Shown: positions 33,610 to 44,887, numbered from the stretch's first letter. The stretch: DNA of 64,000 bases from Saccharina japonica (GCA_008828725.1 MEHQ01003939.1:99692-163691); one strand, 5' to 3'. Numbers and translations: made by a program. Notes: a model not told the origin generated them from the sequence alone.

Positions 33610-36152
33610 CGTTCGTTCCTCGTACTATTAATAGCAGCTACTCGTATACGTAGCCACCGGGCGAGCACGAAGAACATGAAAAAACTCTACTTTGCGTTGC
33701 AAGGAACGGCAGGTTCGTGGGGTGCGTTTTAAACTTGATTTTAGTATGTACCTGTTTTTGGCCCCGAACGGACCAGGTGTACCTCTTTTTGGCGGCTGCC
33801 CTAAATTTTAACTCACGTACTGTACGCGGAGAATATATTTTTCTCGATGGCATCATAGATCAGATCTGAGATAGGTTCATATCGATCCACGAAGACAAAT
33901 CGAAACCAACCTTAACAGGCTCGTAACACAGCAGAGGACATAGGGGACTTGACATTAATGGGCGAGGTATATGCCTCGCCCATAAACCAAAGGTTTTTGT
34001 CGTGCTCAAGGCGACCACAAATAATGCTGAAAGGTCAACGAAGAAAAACAAAAAAACGATGCAAAATTGAAATTTTCCATATATGATTTATATACACGAT
34101 CTTGGCACGACCACATGGCATTCAGAACTTCAGGCAGGCAGCTAAAATATTCCCCATCCATTTTCAAATTATGTCCATCTAATAACTCCCAAGCACCCTC
34201 GTCAAAACAGAACATCTCGCATCGCGGGGTGTACCCAACAAGCTGCGACAAGACTGCTCGTACATAATACCGGGAACTACTGTGGGTGCTTGTAACATAT
34301 ATACTCCTACCCGTATCCACCATCCTTGCACGACGCCCCCTACCCCAATATACCCTCAAAGAAACACAGCACTCAACACCTGCGTTCCCCGGGCGTTTTC
34401 CGCTGAGAAGAGTAAGACCAATACTTATTCGACCGCGCTTGCATCGGTAGACTATACAAAAAGTAAATACACGGGCATACCATCAGCATATTATATCCCC
34501 ATTTTTCCGTGGGTCGTACCTCAGCCAAACGCAGTTGGACCATAGATTCGATGCTCGTATGTGGGAAAAATCTACAAATAAGGTATGCTAACACAAACAC
34601 CAGCTCGCCTGGTATGCCTGGGCCAGCCCCTCCATACTCTTTTTTGTGCCAAGCTACAAGGCTGCACGGAGGGTCAGAAGCTGCGCTCGGTATAATATAT
34701 GTTACATTTCGTCCTCCCTACATGCATCCCTTCACGCCCAAGTCTCCAATCCTGCATGGTTCGCACCGTATACCGAATAAAACACACAAAAACCTCGACC
34801 TACTCAAGGGCGGCCGGGGATTTGGATATCATACACCTAACACCCCTCCCCTCCGAAAGGGTCGAATTGTTTTTACAACCAAATTTTAGTTTTGGTTTGT
34901 ATCCAGGGTGCATCGGTGTACAGTACAGGACACCTACTGTAATAAGAAACAGGCTAATAAGAAAGCCAGGCTGAGATTCAGAGGAAAATATGAACATATG
35001 AATTCCAGGAATATTTTTCTTGAAATCAGTGTAGAAAGCACCCTCTCTCGAGAAAGAAATTCAGCTTGGACCAGATTCCCTTTTTCTGATTGGGTGTCCT
35101 CGCCCTGTACTGTATGTGATTTGTGTGACAACATAATACCGGAGAGGCGCAAACCCCCACATCGAGTCAAATAACGTAACATGACACCACATCCCTCGTG
35201 CGACATATTATACCTGGTATGGTTGTTCTGCTTTGCTGCTTGGTCGAGGCTTGGTGGTACGCTGCATGGTCATCATGTGCTTGACGGGCATACCATACTG
35301 GCATGTTTTTATCTGTACTTCAGCGTATAGTTTTACCGTTTTACGTCTTAGGCAAGGCATTCCATGATGTGCGATGTGAGTGTCGAGCACTGTTCGCGAT
35401 CCCTCCGACAGTGGCGTACAGGACATGTACAGAAGAAGCAGGTGGGAAGGTAAGGTGTCAATGACACCACGCGCGGTCAGCGGTTCGTTTCCCTGATGGT
35501 TTTTCGTTCCAAGGGTATACGCAGGTGTGGAAGATACCTGGGGTCTATCGATCAATCTGCCTGCCGATCCCACGGCTCTCTTCGGGGCCTTCTGGTCCAC
35601 CTTCGAGCGTGCTCATAGCTCCTTTATATCTTTAACTACTGCTGCAGTCGCTGTCACTACGCAGCTGCGGCCTATAGATCGCAGCGCCGCCCAGTAGTAT
35701 TGTGTAGTACTCTGGAAGGCCTTGTATCAAGCAGGGAGGGGGACGCTCTCTACTGTCCCCTGGGTTCAGTTGCACAAGCAGGGGGGGGGGGGGGGCCTCC
35801 GTTCGTCCCCTGTGTTCAGTTTTATATAGGTATTGTTCAGGCGTAGAGGGAAGGGACGGTGTCAGGTATAGGGTCGAAGTTGAGTAACTCGATGTGGTGT
35901 ATCGGAAAATGTTTTTTCGACCACCCTTGACTTAATCGTGAACGAACATATTGAACGAATACAACTACAGTTATGTAGAGGCATCGATAACAACCAGGCA
36001 GTCTACGTGTACGACAGGCATCAGCGCATGCAAAACATAAATCAAAGCATGTATTTGTGTCCTGCAATGAATACTGTAGTGAGACAATACAGTAGAAAAT
36101 AAAAAGTAATCGCGAAACCGACCGGGGGGGGGAGGGTAAACACAAGACCTGT

Positions 36153-36578
36153 TCAGTCGGGTGCACAAGGAGCGAAGTCATCTCCACCCCAGCTCCAACA
36201 TTGTGCAGCATCATTCTCGAACCTTCCAACACCTCCCAGTGGGTGATGCTGGTGTACGCTCTCCCCTGCCATTTTTCTCTCCTGATGCTGCTCTTGCTCC
36301 TGCTCCTGCTGCTGTTGCTGCTTGTCTGTTGTGGCGCATTGTTGTTTCTGTCTCGGCTGCTCGTCGCCATTTTGAGGATCGGGTGTTTCGCTTCCCAATC
36401 TTATTTCAGCGCCGCATGAGGCTTTGAGCGGTGGCGGCAGCGCCAGTCGGTGGTGCGGCGGGGGTCGCGGCGGCGGTGCCGGCGGTGGTGGTAACGACGG
36501 TGGTACCGGTGCCTCTGCCTCGGCCCCCAGGGCTTCCTCCTGCTCTGGGTCGTTGGGAATATGATGGTGCTTCCCCAA
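36153..36578 (-). CDS. Hypothetical Pro/Gln-rich protein (right-arm version)
   Basis: This 141-codon frame has no ATG at its 5' end (it is cut by an indel relative to the left arm). It is Pro-rich, then Gln/Glu-rich, and ends with a distinctive Trp- and Cys-containing tail (AAQCWSWGGDDFAPCAPD) followed by a stop. Compared with the left version the frame shifts in the CAG tract. I recognise no function. Confidence 0.25.
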   Translation of the reverse strand: MGKHHHIPNDPEQEEALGAEAEAPVPPSLPPPPAPPPRPPPHHRLALPPPLKASCGAEIRLGSETPDPQNGDEQPRQKQQCATTDKQQQQQEQEQEQHQERKMAGESVHQHHPLGGVGRFENDAAQCWSWGGDDFAPCAPD

Positions 36579-37227
36579 CGCATATCAGGGTAAACATTAT
36601 AATCTCGCAGTCGGACCATGCAGGCCTGCCGACGGTTCCTGCGATTCAGCCTCCTTCATTTCCCGCGACGGTAGCTGTGGCGGCGGCCATGGCGGTCGTG
36701 GTGCTGTGGACTGTGGCTGCTGCTGTTGCTGCTGCTGATTCTGCTGCACGTGCTGCTCCTCCGGCCCCGCTTGCTTTTCCCCACCCCTCGCCAACGCTTC
36801 CTTGCTCTTTCCCATTATTCCTGCTCGACAGCAGACCCTTGTGGCACCTGCCGCCGCTGCTGTTGCTATTGTTGCGGCGGCTGGTGCGGCGGCGGTCTCG
36901 TCGCTGGCGCTGGTTGCGATGGCGACGGTCGCTGCTGCTGCTTCTGCTGCTGTACCTGCTGCGACGGCTCCCGCTCAGCCGCCGATTTCCCGTCTGTTCC
37001 GTCCTGGAGTGATCCCTGTTTGGAACACGAGCCGAATATTTCCTGCGGCACCTGAAGCCTGTCACTCACGTTCGCGTTGCCTGGGGATGGGATGCGGCTA
37101 CTTACAGCTACCTCGCTTTTCCTCTCTGCCCTCAAATCGCTTGCTGCCTTGAGGACGGCATTCTTGGTTACCATCGCTTCTTTATATGCTCTCACGAACT
37201 AATCGTTGGCTAGCTGTTCATAGCTGT

Positions 37228-37496
37228 TGATACGACCTCAGGCGCATGGCGGGCACTGACACAGGCAGGCAGGGTCTGGGAGCTGGAGCGCTCCTCATGT
37301 AGACATAAACCACGTAGTTAAGTATATATATATTCTCATCCCTCGCAGGCCACCATCGAGGCGAGTCCGCGCAAGTCAAGTCAAAGGGGCGAAACCAGGC
37401 ACTCATTTATACCTCAATAAAGCATTACCAAGTATATGAACTCCCCAATATATGTAACCGTCATCGTAACTGCTGTATCGAGTACAAGCACAATCA
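37228..37496 (-). mobile_element. LTR copy 2 (269 bp), right arm of palindrome 2
   Basis: This is the mirror of 28,612-28,880, essentially identical, with the same purine-rich sequence adjoining the TGATTG end. Its presence in both arms means the retrotransposon insertion predates the inverted duplication. Confidence 0.7.
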
Positions 37497-40104
37497 ATAT
37501 CCTCCCTGCTTTGTAATCGATACTGTGCGACACCACACATCCACAGTATGCATACCGAACAGGTGTAAAGTACCATCAACTAATATCCTCCCTGCATAGT
37601 GAACAGTATGGCAATAAAGCATTACAATATCATAGCATGGTCACACCTCATAGCTGTCCCGAAAACCACAAATCATCATCCCGAATCAATATCACACATT
37701 CCAAATTCACGTACCGAAAGCGGACCACAATTTCCCAAAACCTCAAGCAAATCCAAAGTACTGAATACCAGAAACTCAAGCAAATCCATTCAAACTCAAA
37801 TACCAAAATCTAAATCATACAGGCTCAAACTTCAAAAATCTTCCAAGACACTCACCTGCCGAAACTAGGGCATATGGCCTCGATGATCAGACGGCCACCA
37901 GCTCGGTGTCAATAGGTCGATACAAGTTTATCCAGTAGTACAAACTTCAGATCTACTGTACGGTGCAAGAATCTCAAAAACCTGCAAAATCCTCAATACA
38001 AATCTTAATACCGTACAATGTATTCTCGGAAATACCAGACCAGCCGTTATTATCATTGAATATCTCCCTGACAATCAATAATACAGCTCCCGATCACGGT
38101 TCGACCAAAAACAGTATATCCGCACAGCAGTATCCACTATTTTAATCAGTAAACAGGTAGATTTTTCAATGCCCGAAAACCATCAGTCAAAAACCACAAC
38201 CCAACCTAATCCCCACCAGCCCAATCCAAAAACCCAATCAAAATCCTCCATTCTCGAATTCTCGTTCAATCAGTCAACCAGTCAATCAATGTATTCTCCG
38301 AACTATCAGAAAAGCCGCCCAGGCCAGACAGCCAGAGACGGTATCACCATTGAGATCGACTCTAAAACTAAAATAATAAATCTCAAATCCCCATTTCATA
38401 CGCAAATGTAATCTATCCGACCGCGTGCTATGGTTTCAAGCTTACAGCAGTAGTTATTCTGCCAACTTATCATCGGGGAAACATGATCTCCCCTTGCCAC
38501 GAGGTGCTGGTATAATCAAGAACCTTCGAGCGATTTTCCACACAAGGAAAGTGATACATGACAGAGGGTGGAAACCCGGGTGCATGACAAGCTTCGAAGT
38601 GTACTATTTTATCACCAAGCAACAATGACTTAAGAACAGCGTTTTAACCAATCAATAGTAGTGCGCGGAAAGACAAAATCCTTTAATGTATTTCTCAAGA
38701 TTCGAATGCCGTTGTCAGACAGGTGCATGTGCATATTTCACATCGCCAACAAAGAGCACAGAAACTGCTATGATTACGTGGTTGAAGCACCTATACCCCG
38801 CTTATACTCTTCCTGCTTTAAGTACTTACATGGCATGCGTGCTATGATACATAAATAAATTATCAGAAACATCTCGTACCTATAACTGATTCGCTACGGA
38901 GAGAGGGAGGGAGGGAGGGCGGAAGAGCACACATACAGCAGTCATTCTGAATCGCCCAAAACAATATTTTCACTCTGTATCAATACTCCATCCATTCCAT
39001 CGCATATCCATATCATATCACAACGCCCCAGAATTCACCTGGCGTCCCAACACCGTACCAACCATGATAGCCTTATCTGAGCAGTATTAATAGTACGTTC
39101 GCAGTTGCTTTGCAGGCATACCTGGTATAACGCAGTGTCTTATACGTATGCATAGGGGTGTATACGATCTTTACGCATAGAAAAACCCTCCGCGCATAGA
39201 AAGAGCACTACCGTTTTCATCAGGCACACAAAAAGCAAGCAGCCAGCAGTGTTTGATTTTCTGCAGCTCCCCTATCCTAATACTCATGAACCAACTATCA
39301 CCAATCTCTACGTGTCAACCCAAATCTTTGGGGTACAGAGGGAGGGAGGGAGGGAAGGAGGGAGAGGAGGAGGGGGGGCATTTATTTCTACTCCTGCGTC
39401 ATTTATTTCAAGCTCAAAACAAGTACGTCCACTTGCAAATATCTGATACTGCTCTTCTCTGGTACCAGGGTACGTATATAAGTATATAACCGCACGCTCA
39501 CAACTTACGAAAAGCACCGCACGCTTATTCCTGGTATACTAACAGCAGTATAGTGTCTCAAGACAGGTACAGCAGTATAGTTTCAAGGCAGATACAGCAG
39601 TACACCATCTGAGCATGTTTCATGTACGTTGCCCTGCTGGCTTCGATATACTACCAGTATTTGTGTACTATACACGCTATCGAACAGCAGTTCAGAAGTG
39701 CTGCAGTACGACAGCACTCAGCACAGCTTTCAAGAAGAAGCGAGCACGGCGTCGGAGCAAAGCACACAACAACCGAAACATAATGTCGGCTCGTCAGGTG
39801 CGTACTCACTCCTATCATGCATGCATCATATATCATCCTCTCCCAAGCCCCAAGCCAAGTACGTAGTCTATCATCCCGCGTAAAAAACGCAAGACAACAG
39901 AACCAACTACTCGTATTCAGTATAATAATAGGTGGTCCAAACAAGCCTAACCTACGACACACCTACTATTAATATACCTGAACAGCAGTAGCGGCAACAT
40001 CGTACGTACAAAAATCACCAAAAGCAAGAAAAAGGCAATCAATCAAGCAGCACAAACAAAGCGTATACCTCAATCAGGGCTGAACGGGGGGATGAGCCCA
40101 CCGC

Positions 40105-40890
40105 CTAGGCGCTACCTCGGCCAAGCTTCCATGCTGGTCCAAACACAACCTTGCTGTAGGTGTGCTTGCCGCCGTCCCGCCCCTCCTTGCTCCCCTGCTG
40201 CTGCTGCTGCTGCTGCTCCTCCTCTTCTTGCTCCTCCTCTTCCTCCTCTTTCCATTGCTCGAATGATAACAGGGCTCCGTGTGCCAGTACCAAGCGGCTC
40301 GCCACTACCCGGGCGTGCTGCTCCGCCTCGAGGTCTGCACGCGTGCCAACCGCGAGTGGCGGTGGCGGAGGCGGCGGTAGGGGCGGCGGTGGCGGCAGCG
40401 GCGGTGGCAACGGCTGATGCTCCTGCTCCTCGCCCACCCCAACGCCGTCCTCTCCATCTCCTACTCTATGCTCCTCCTTCAGAGACCCCCTTCCACTCGC
40501 ACATGAAACCATCTCTCCGACCTCTTTCTCCCTCGCGTGCGACGGTATCTCTCTCGTCACCGCGGGGTGAGTTTCAACGTGGTGCGCAGACAGAGCCACC
40601 TGCTCTACTAGCGCGCCCGGGCTCACCCAACAAACCGGCTCAAAGGGGTTTCTCTCAATCGGTTGCGGCTGCGGCAGGGCCTCCTGCCCATCCTGTGCAC
40701 TGCTGCCGCTCCGAGAGGCCTGCTCTGCACGTAGCTCCACAGCTTGTTCTTCTTCCCTCTCTTGGTCTGCCTTCTTCTCTCCCTCTCCCCTCGTAACTTC
40801 CACATCAAATTTGGGAATGGGTGCAGAGCGGGTATGGTTTACAGCAGTGGTCAACGTGCTTGCGTGGGCCTCCTGCCCTTGTCGCCGCAC
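40105..40890 (-). CDS. Hypothetical low-complexity acidic/Pro/Gln protein
   Basis: This 261-codon frame has no ATG near its 5' end; it is open upstream into the FB TIR and could be an internal exon. In order it has an acidic/Glu- and Gln-rich stretch (residues 30-75), a mixed middle (ERNPFEPVCWVSPGALVEQ), a polyproline block (about 145-172), a short helical-looking part (RADLEAEQHARVVASRLVL), then polyGlu and polyGln. The mirror copy at 25.0-26.0 kb is shattered by indels, so this is the better preserved of the two. No domain or catalytic motif is recognised. Confidence 0.35.
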   Translation of the reverse strand: MRRQGQEAHASTLTTAVNHTRSAPIPKFDVEVTRGEGEKKADQEREEEQAVELRAEQASRSGSSAQDGQEALPQPQPIERNPFEPVCWVSPGALVEQVALSAHHVETHPAVTREIPSHAREKEVGEMVSCASGRGSLKEEHRVGDGEDGVGVGEEQEHQPLPPPLPPPPPLPPPPPPPLAVGTRADLEAEQHARVVASRLVLAHGALLSFEQWKEEEEEEQEEEEQQQQQQQGSKEGRDGGKHTYSKVVFGPAWKLGRGSA

Positions 40891-40895
40891 TGTAA

Positions 40896-42309
40896 AGGGG
40901 TCCGCATGTGACGTTTCCCGAAAATTATGAAAAGTAAAAAAAAAAAACGTAGAATCACAAATAAAAACGAACAGACAGAATGAAGATACGTTTCAAAACC
41001 AAAGGTATTTTGCCACACCGATTCATATGACGAATCACAAGAAATGCTCGGCAACACAAGGAACTGGAGCTCCCTTCTACCCGATGCCGGTGTCATTTGA
41101 GCTCTTGTGGCCAGCACAATGCTCTCGGATCTGCCGGCAAGGCTTGTGTCTCCGAGCTGCTGCAAATCTCCAAATCGCTCGTCCCGAGTACGCCCTCTAA
41201 CAAAATTAATGGGGCCCGAGCCAGCATCTCAGCCCAACGAAACCAAGGTTGACATGCACGCCACAACCCACAGGGTCATTGTAACGTCGGCCGTTTCCGA
41301 TGTCGTTGCTTGTATCGTTCGCGGGCTCAATTTCCTCGTACTCGTTCGGTGCAGGTACTGCTGTAAGAAATGCGCAAATTACGAGTACTCGAACCAAAAT
41401 ATCTACAATAATATCGTGTCGCTGATCGAGGAAACTTACACAGATTCTGCTGCTTGTAGGTGCAACTGGTGCTCGACCTAGGGAAGAGGGGCGCAAGGGA
41501 CATTTGGTGTGGCTGTTGTCCTCTACTAGAGGGTTCGAGGAGAGCAATCGGCGACGCAAATGGTCTCGCCCTTCAGACGTAGGGCTGCCCTCCGTCCAGG
41601 TTCGCCAAGAGAGACATGTATCCCGAAAACCTCAACAGAGCAAATCAAGGACCAACTTCGAACAGCAGCTCGTTATTCCTCGCCAAGGCACCTCATGACC
41701 AGCTTCAGCCTCTCAAGTGGTCCCTCTGACCTCGGGAGACGACCTCAAGTCGTCGCAGCCAAAAACAAGCCTCCATCAGCGAGGTTTCAGCCTCTGATCT
41801 ACGAGGATGATGTAGACGAAAACCGACGCGCGGCGACTCCACTCACTTCTGATACGAACGAGTACGAGGAAATTGAGCCCGCGAACGATACAAGCAACGA
41901 AATTGGAAACGGCCGACGTTACAATGACCCTGTGGGTTGTGGCGTGCATGTCAATCTTGGTTTCGTTGGGCTGCGATGCTGGCTCGGGCCCCATAAATTT
42001 TGTTAGAGGGCGTACTCGGGACGAGCGATTTGCAGATTTGCAGCAGCTCGGAGACACAAGCCTTGCCGGCAGATCCGAGAGCATTGTGCTGGCCACAAGA
42101 GCTCAAATGACACCGGCATCGGGTAGAAGGGAGCTCCAGTTCCTTGTGTTGCCGAGCATTTCTTGTGATTCGTCATATGAATCGGTGTGGCAAAATACCT
42201 TTGGTTTTGAAACGTATCTTCATTGTGGGCTGTTCGTTTTTATTTGTGATTCTACGTTTTTTTTTTTTAACTTTTCATAATTTTCGGGAAAAATCACATG
42301 CGGACCCCT
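40896..42309. mobile_element. Fold-back element FB, complete copy
   Basis: The ends are AGGGGTCCGCATGTGACGTT and the reverse complement ATGCGGACCCCT, and the inverted repeats extend about 453 bp (40,896-41,348 against 41,855-42,309), leaving a loop of about 506 bp that encodes a disordered ORF. Flanks are GCACTGTAA and GTAGTCCC, with no clear target duplication. The left half is part of palindrome 2; the right TIR (41,950-42,309) lies outside it. Long TIRs with a short loop are a fold-back architecture. There is no transposase, so it would be non-autonomous. Confidence 0.8.
41560..42006 (+). CDS. FB-element ORF, disordered acidic protein (complete copy)
   Basis: This is a 148-codon ATG frame (MVSPFRRRAALRPGSPRE at the start) lying in the loop and running into the right TIR. 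It is Ser/Pro/Arg-rich at first, then acidic (LIYEDDVDENRRAATPLTS, NEYEEIEPANDTSNEIGN), then DPVGCGVHVNLGF. The left copy (23,597-24,106, minus) agrees over about 134 codons with several replacement changes. I recognise no domain; it is too short and lacks the acidic triad pattern of a transposase. The opposite strand also carries an open frame with a candidate intron, so the coding strand is uncertain. Confidence 0.35.
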   Translation: MVSPFRRRAALRPGSPRETCIPKTSTEQIKDQLRTAARYSSPRHLMTSFSLSSGPSDLGRRPQVVAAKNKPPSARFQPLIYEDDVDENRRAATPLTSDTNEYEEIEPANDTSNEIGNGRRYNDPVGCGVHVNLGFVGLRCWLGPHKFC

Positions 42310-42341
42310 GTAGTCCCAACTGCTGTTGCCCTCCTCTGCTC

Positions 42342-42893
42342 TCACGCCGTCCTCTCCAAATCAGCGAGCGGGGCCTCGCTCGGCGTGGCACGCAGCTTCG
42401 CTATCATCTTCCTCCGAAGGGCTGCCAGCTTCGCTGCTGCTAACTCTCTCATCATCTCCTCCACCTGCTCCCGAAGGGCTGCCACCTGCATCACAGTGTC
42501 TGCAGCCCCATCCATCGCGTCGTCATGCTGCTGCTGCTGCTGCTCCGGCTGCTGCTGATGCCGCTGCTCGCCTGCGTTGCTCGTGCCTCGAGCAGCAAGC
42601 GGCTCCACCAGCGCCGGCTCACGTCTGGCAAAGGCGGCACGCTGTTGCTGCGACCGTATCGGATGGATTACTTCCTGCCGCCACTTGAACTGGTGCTGAG
42701 CCGAGTTGATCCGAAAATCCACCTCGTTGAGGCGAGCCCTCTCGTTCGCAAGCACGGCAACCCGTTCAGTACGCGCAGCCCAAGCTTCATAGTTCACGAT
42801 GCGTTCAACCAGAACGAAGCGCTCGGCATGCAGCTTGTCGACAACTCCCATCAGCTGCACCGTCTTCCATCTTTCAAATCCCGCGGCATCCAT
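42342..42893 (-). CDS. Hypothetical coiled-coil protein, possibly truncated
   Basis: From the ATG at 42,893 this frame encodes about 184 residues. Residues 1-85 are strongly helical with heptad-like hydrophobics (FERWKTVQLMGVVDKLHAER); a Gln/His-rich linker with polyGln follows; then a second helix rich in Glu, Ala, Met and Leu (REQVEEMMRELAAAKLAALR). I see no known domain. The frame also extends upstream without an ATG to 42,938, just before an LTR at 42,977, so the N-terminus may have been cut by that insertion. Its stop lies 30 bp from the FB end. Confidence 0.45.
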   Translation of the reverse strand: MDAAGFERWKTVQLMGVVDKLHAERFVLVERIVNYEAWAARTERVAVLANERARLNEVDFRINSAQHQFKWRQEVIHPIRSQQQRAAFARREPALVEPLAARGTSNAGEQRHQQQPEQQQQQHDDAMDGAADTVMQVAALREQVEEMMRELAAAKLAALRRKMIAKLRATPSEAPLADLERTA

Positions 42894-42976
42894 CTCGACG
42901 TGGGAAGCCACCCTCGCACTGCCTGATACCCCAAGCAACCGGAGATCATAAGCATCAATGACTCGCTATAGCGTAT

Positions 42977-43249
42977 TGATACGACCTCAGGCGCATGGCG
43001 GGCACTGACACAGGCAGGCAGGCAGGGTCTGGGAGCTGGAGCGCTCCTCATGTAGACATAAACCACGTAGTTAAGTATATATATATTATCCTCCCTCGCA
43101 GGCCACCATCGAGGCGAGTCCGCGCAAGTCAAGTCAAAGGGGAGAAAACAGGCACTCATTTATACCTCAATAAAGCCTTACCAAGTATATGAACTCCCCA
43201 ATATATGTAAGCGTCATCGTAACTGCTGTATCGAGTACAAGCAAAATCA
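42977..43249 (-). mobile_element. LTR copy 3 (273 bp) next to the copia element
   Basis: In minus-strand orientation it begins TGATTTTGCTTG and ends GTATCA, matching the copies at 28,612 and 37,228 with a few differences (an extra GGCA unit, ATTATCC for ATTCTCATCC). It lies directly downstream of the truncated copia pol, in the same orientation, where a 3' LTR is expected. No polypurine tract adjoins it here, so ownership by this copia element is likely but not proven. Confidence 0.65.
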
Positions 43250-43309
43250 ATAATAGCCGACGTAGGTCATATACTGCCACAGAAAGTATTTTCGAGATTT
43301 TCATGCTTT

Positions 43310-44505
43310 GTCCGTGCAAAATTTCTCCATAGGTAAACACCCACTTCGCGCCTACAGGTTTCCACCCTTGTGGCGGTATCATCGCGGCTTCGTACGTACC
43401 GGTCGTTTTGCGACCGTCCAACCCAATCTCCATGACCTTTTGCCACACCGCTTTGTATTGAGAACGCTCGACATTTGCTACGTAATGCGAGAGCGGTTCT
43501 ACGTGTTCCAGTCGTCCACTCGGCATGCGCACGCTTATCTGTCCTTTGCTTTCCGCAGCAGGTCCTCCAGCCATCAGAGCCAATGCGTCCTCCGTCGTCC
43601 AGGATGATCTCTTCAGCAAACTCCTAGGCTTCGTCCACTCGTACGCTGCCGCAAGCAGCGCGTCCGCGACCTTAAGCCTAGTCCTTAGCTGGCATTCAGT
43701 AGGTTCGCCCTCCAAGCGTTGGCTCTGACCCCGGGTCTGGCCCCATACTTTCGCGGGGTGCCGTCCCCAGCTGCTGAGCTCGTGAGCTGTTGTCCCTGAC
43801 AGGACCGCTGGTGGATCCTCACCGTTCCCTTGGTCGGTGTCGGAGGCTGATGCTTCGCCCGAGTCGCTTTCGGCCCTCCCTGCCGGGACCGAGGAGACGT
43901 CCACCGCGCCTCCTTGAGACGAACCCATCGTCTCGGCTGTTTTGACCCTCCCTACCGGGGCCGAAGAGGCGTCCCCCGAGCCCCCTTGATACGAACTCAT
44001 CATCTCTGCTGTCCCGTTGCTGGCATCGCCGGCGGCAGGTGCCTGCTGGGCGCGCTCCTCCAAAACCGCGTCCAGATCGACCCCCCCCGTCAAATCGAGG
44101 TCGTTCAGGCGAGCCAGACCGTCGTCCAGCTCACCCACCACCCCACCACCACCTCGATCCGACGTTCTTTCGTCGTCTGCCTTGGATCCCCTTTCTTCCA
44201 TAGACAGGGACTCATTGGTCTGGGCAGGTACAGGTGGTGCAGGCGACACGCGTTGCCAGGTTATACTGTGCGTGACCAGTACGGTACGGTTTCTAGTCAG
44301 CACTCGTACAGAGTCTCGGGGGGTAGGTGGGGGCAAGGCCAAGGTAAACACACTCCCGTGCTTTCGCCTGGAACTTGTTCTCCCTCTTCACCTTGCAGTA
44401 GCCAGGCTTGAGGAAAGGTGGAAGCACTACCGGGGGAGGGATACCATACCACATATCGTACGGCGACTTGCTCTCGGGGTTAGAGGTGGTTGCTGCACGG
44501 TTCAA
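43310..44505 (-). pseudogene. Copia integrase tail, linker and start of reverse transcriptase
   Basis: The frame 44,293-44,505 has KSPYDMWYGIPPP..LKPGYC..ARECVYLGL, typical of the copia integrase C-terminal part (YE.W.G and GYxLG motifs). The frame 43,167-44,351 then holds a long acidic Ser/Gly linker, and WQKVMEIGLDG..GWKPVGAKWVFTY, the conserved entry to the copia reverse transcriptase. Homology stops soon after, about 43,320, and the frame runs out through the LTR. Everything from the first catalytic Asp of the polymerase onward is deleted. Confidence 0.8.
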
Positions 44506-44680
44506 AGCATGGCACGCCCAGTGTGACGCTCCAGCTCACAACGACTCAGTTGAGGGTAGTTGTGCGCCAGGGTGCCAGGGTATAGCTCGCGAGCCTGGAC
44601 TCAGCCCGCCTCTACGGCCGTCTCAATCAAGCCTAGCGCGCGCTATGCTACACACTTGAACTGGGGACTGTCTGCCGTCG

Positions 44681-44887
44681 TCAATCCTGCTTGATCCCTC
44701 GTGTTCTACACAGGTCTCCCAACTCCCCCCCACGGAATTCACCACCCCTGTCCGATCGGACGATGACCACTTTTGAAGGGACATCGTCTGCGCGAGAATC
44801 CGCGAGGAACTGCTCGAACAATTCTACGGCGTCCGACTTGTGGCGTATAAAATACACACACGAATACCGTGAAAACTCATCGCGCAC
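44681..44887 (-). pseudogene. Copia integrase core (rve), partial
   Basis: The DDE core is visible as DEFSRYSCVYFIRHKSDAVE (first Asp) and VIVRSDRGGEF (second Asp), followed by RGIKQD, the position just before the catalytic Glu region. A stop codon then follows and the Glu-containing part is in another frame. Integrase inserts the cDNA into the genome; this copy cannot be functional. Confidence 0.85.

Larger units (their letters stand above)
33610..40090. repeat. Giant palindrome 2, right arm (near-identical part)
   Basis: This is the mirror of 26,005-32,495. The junction with the unpaired centre is at CGTTCGTTCCTCG (33,610), which pairs with the same bases ending at 32,495 on the other side. 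The arm has no ambiguous bases. Confidence 0.97.

Noticed and set aside
36431-37012. A 193-codon plus-strand frame rich in Ala, Leu and Arg
   Set aside because: It is the antisense of CAG/GCC triplet tracts and of the Pro/Gln-rich frame; homopolymer-rich frames open on both strands are expected there.
41560-42006. FB-element ORF as a transposase
   Set aside because: It is short, disordered, lacks a catalytic triad pattern or DNA-binding motif.
43914-44526. Long plus-strand frames of 165 and 169 codons
   Set aside because: They lie antisense to recognisable copia integrase tail and linker and have no protein-like features of their own.
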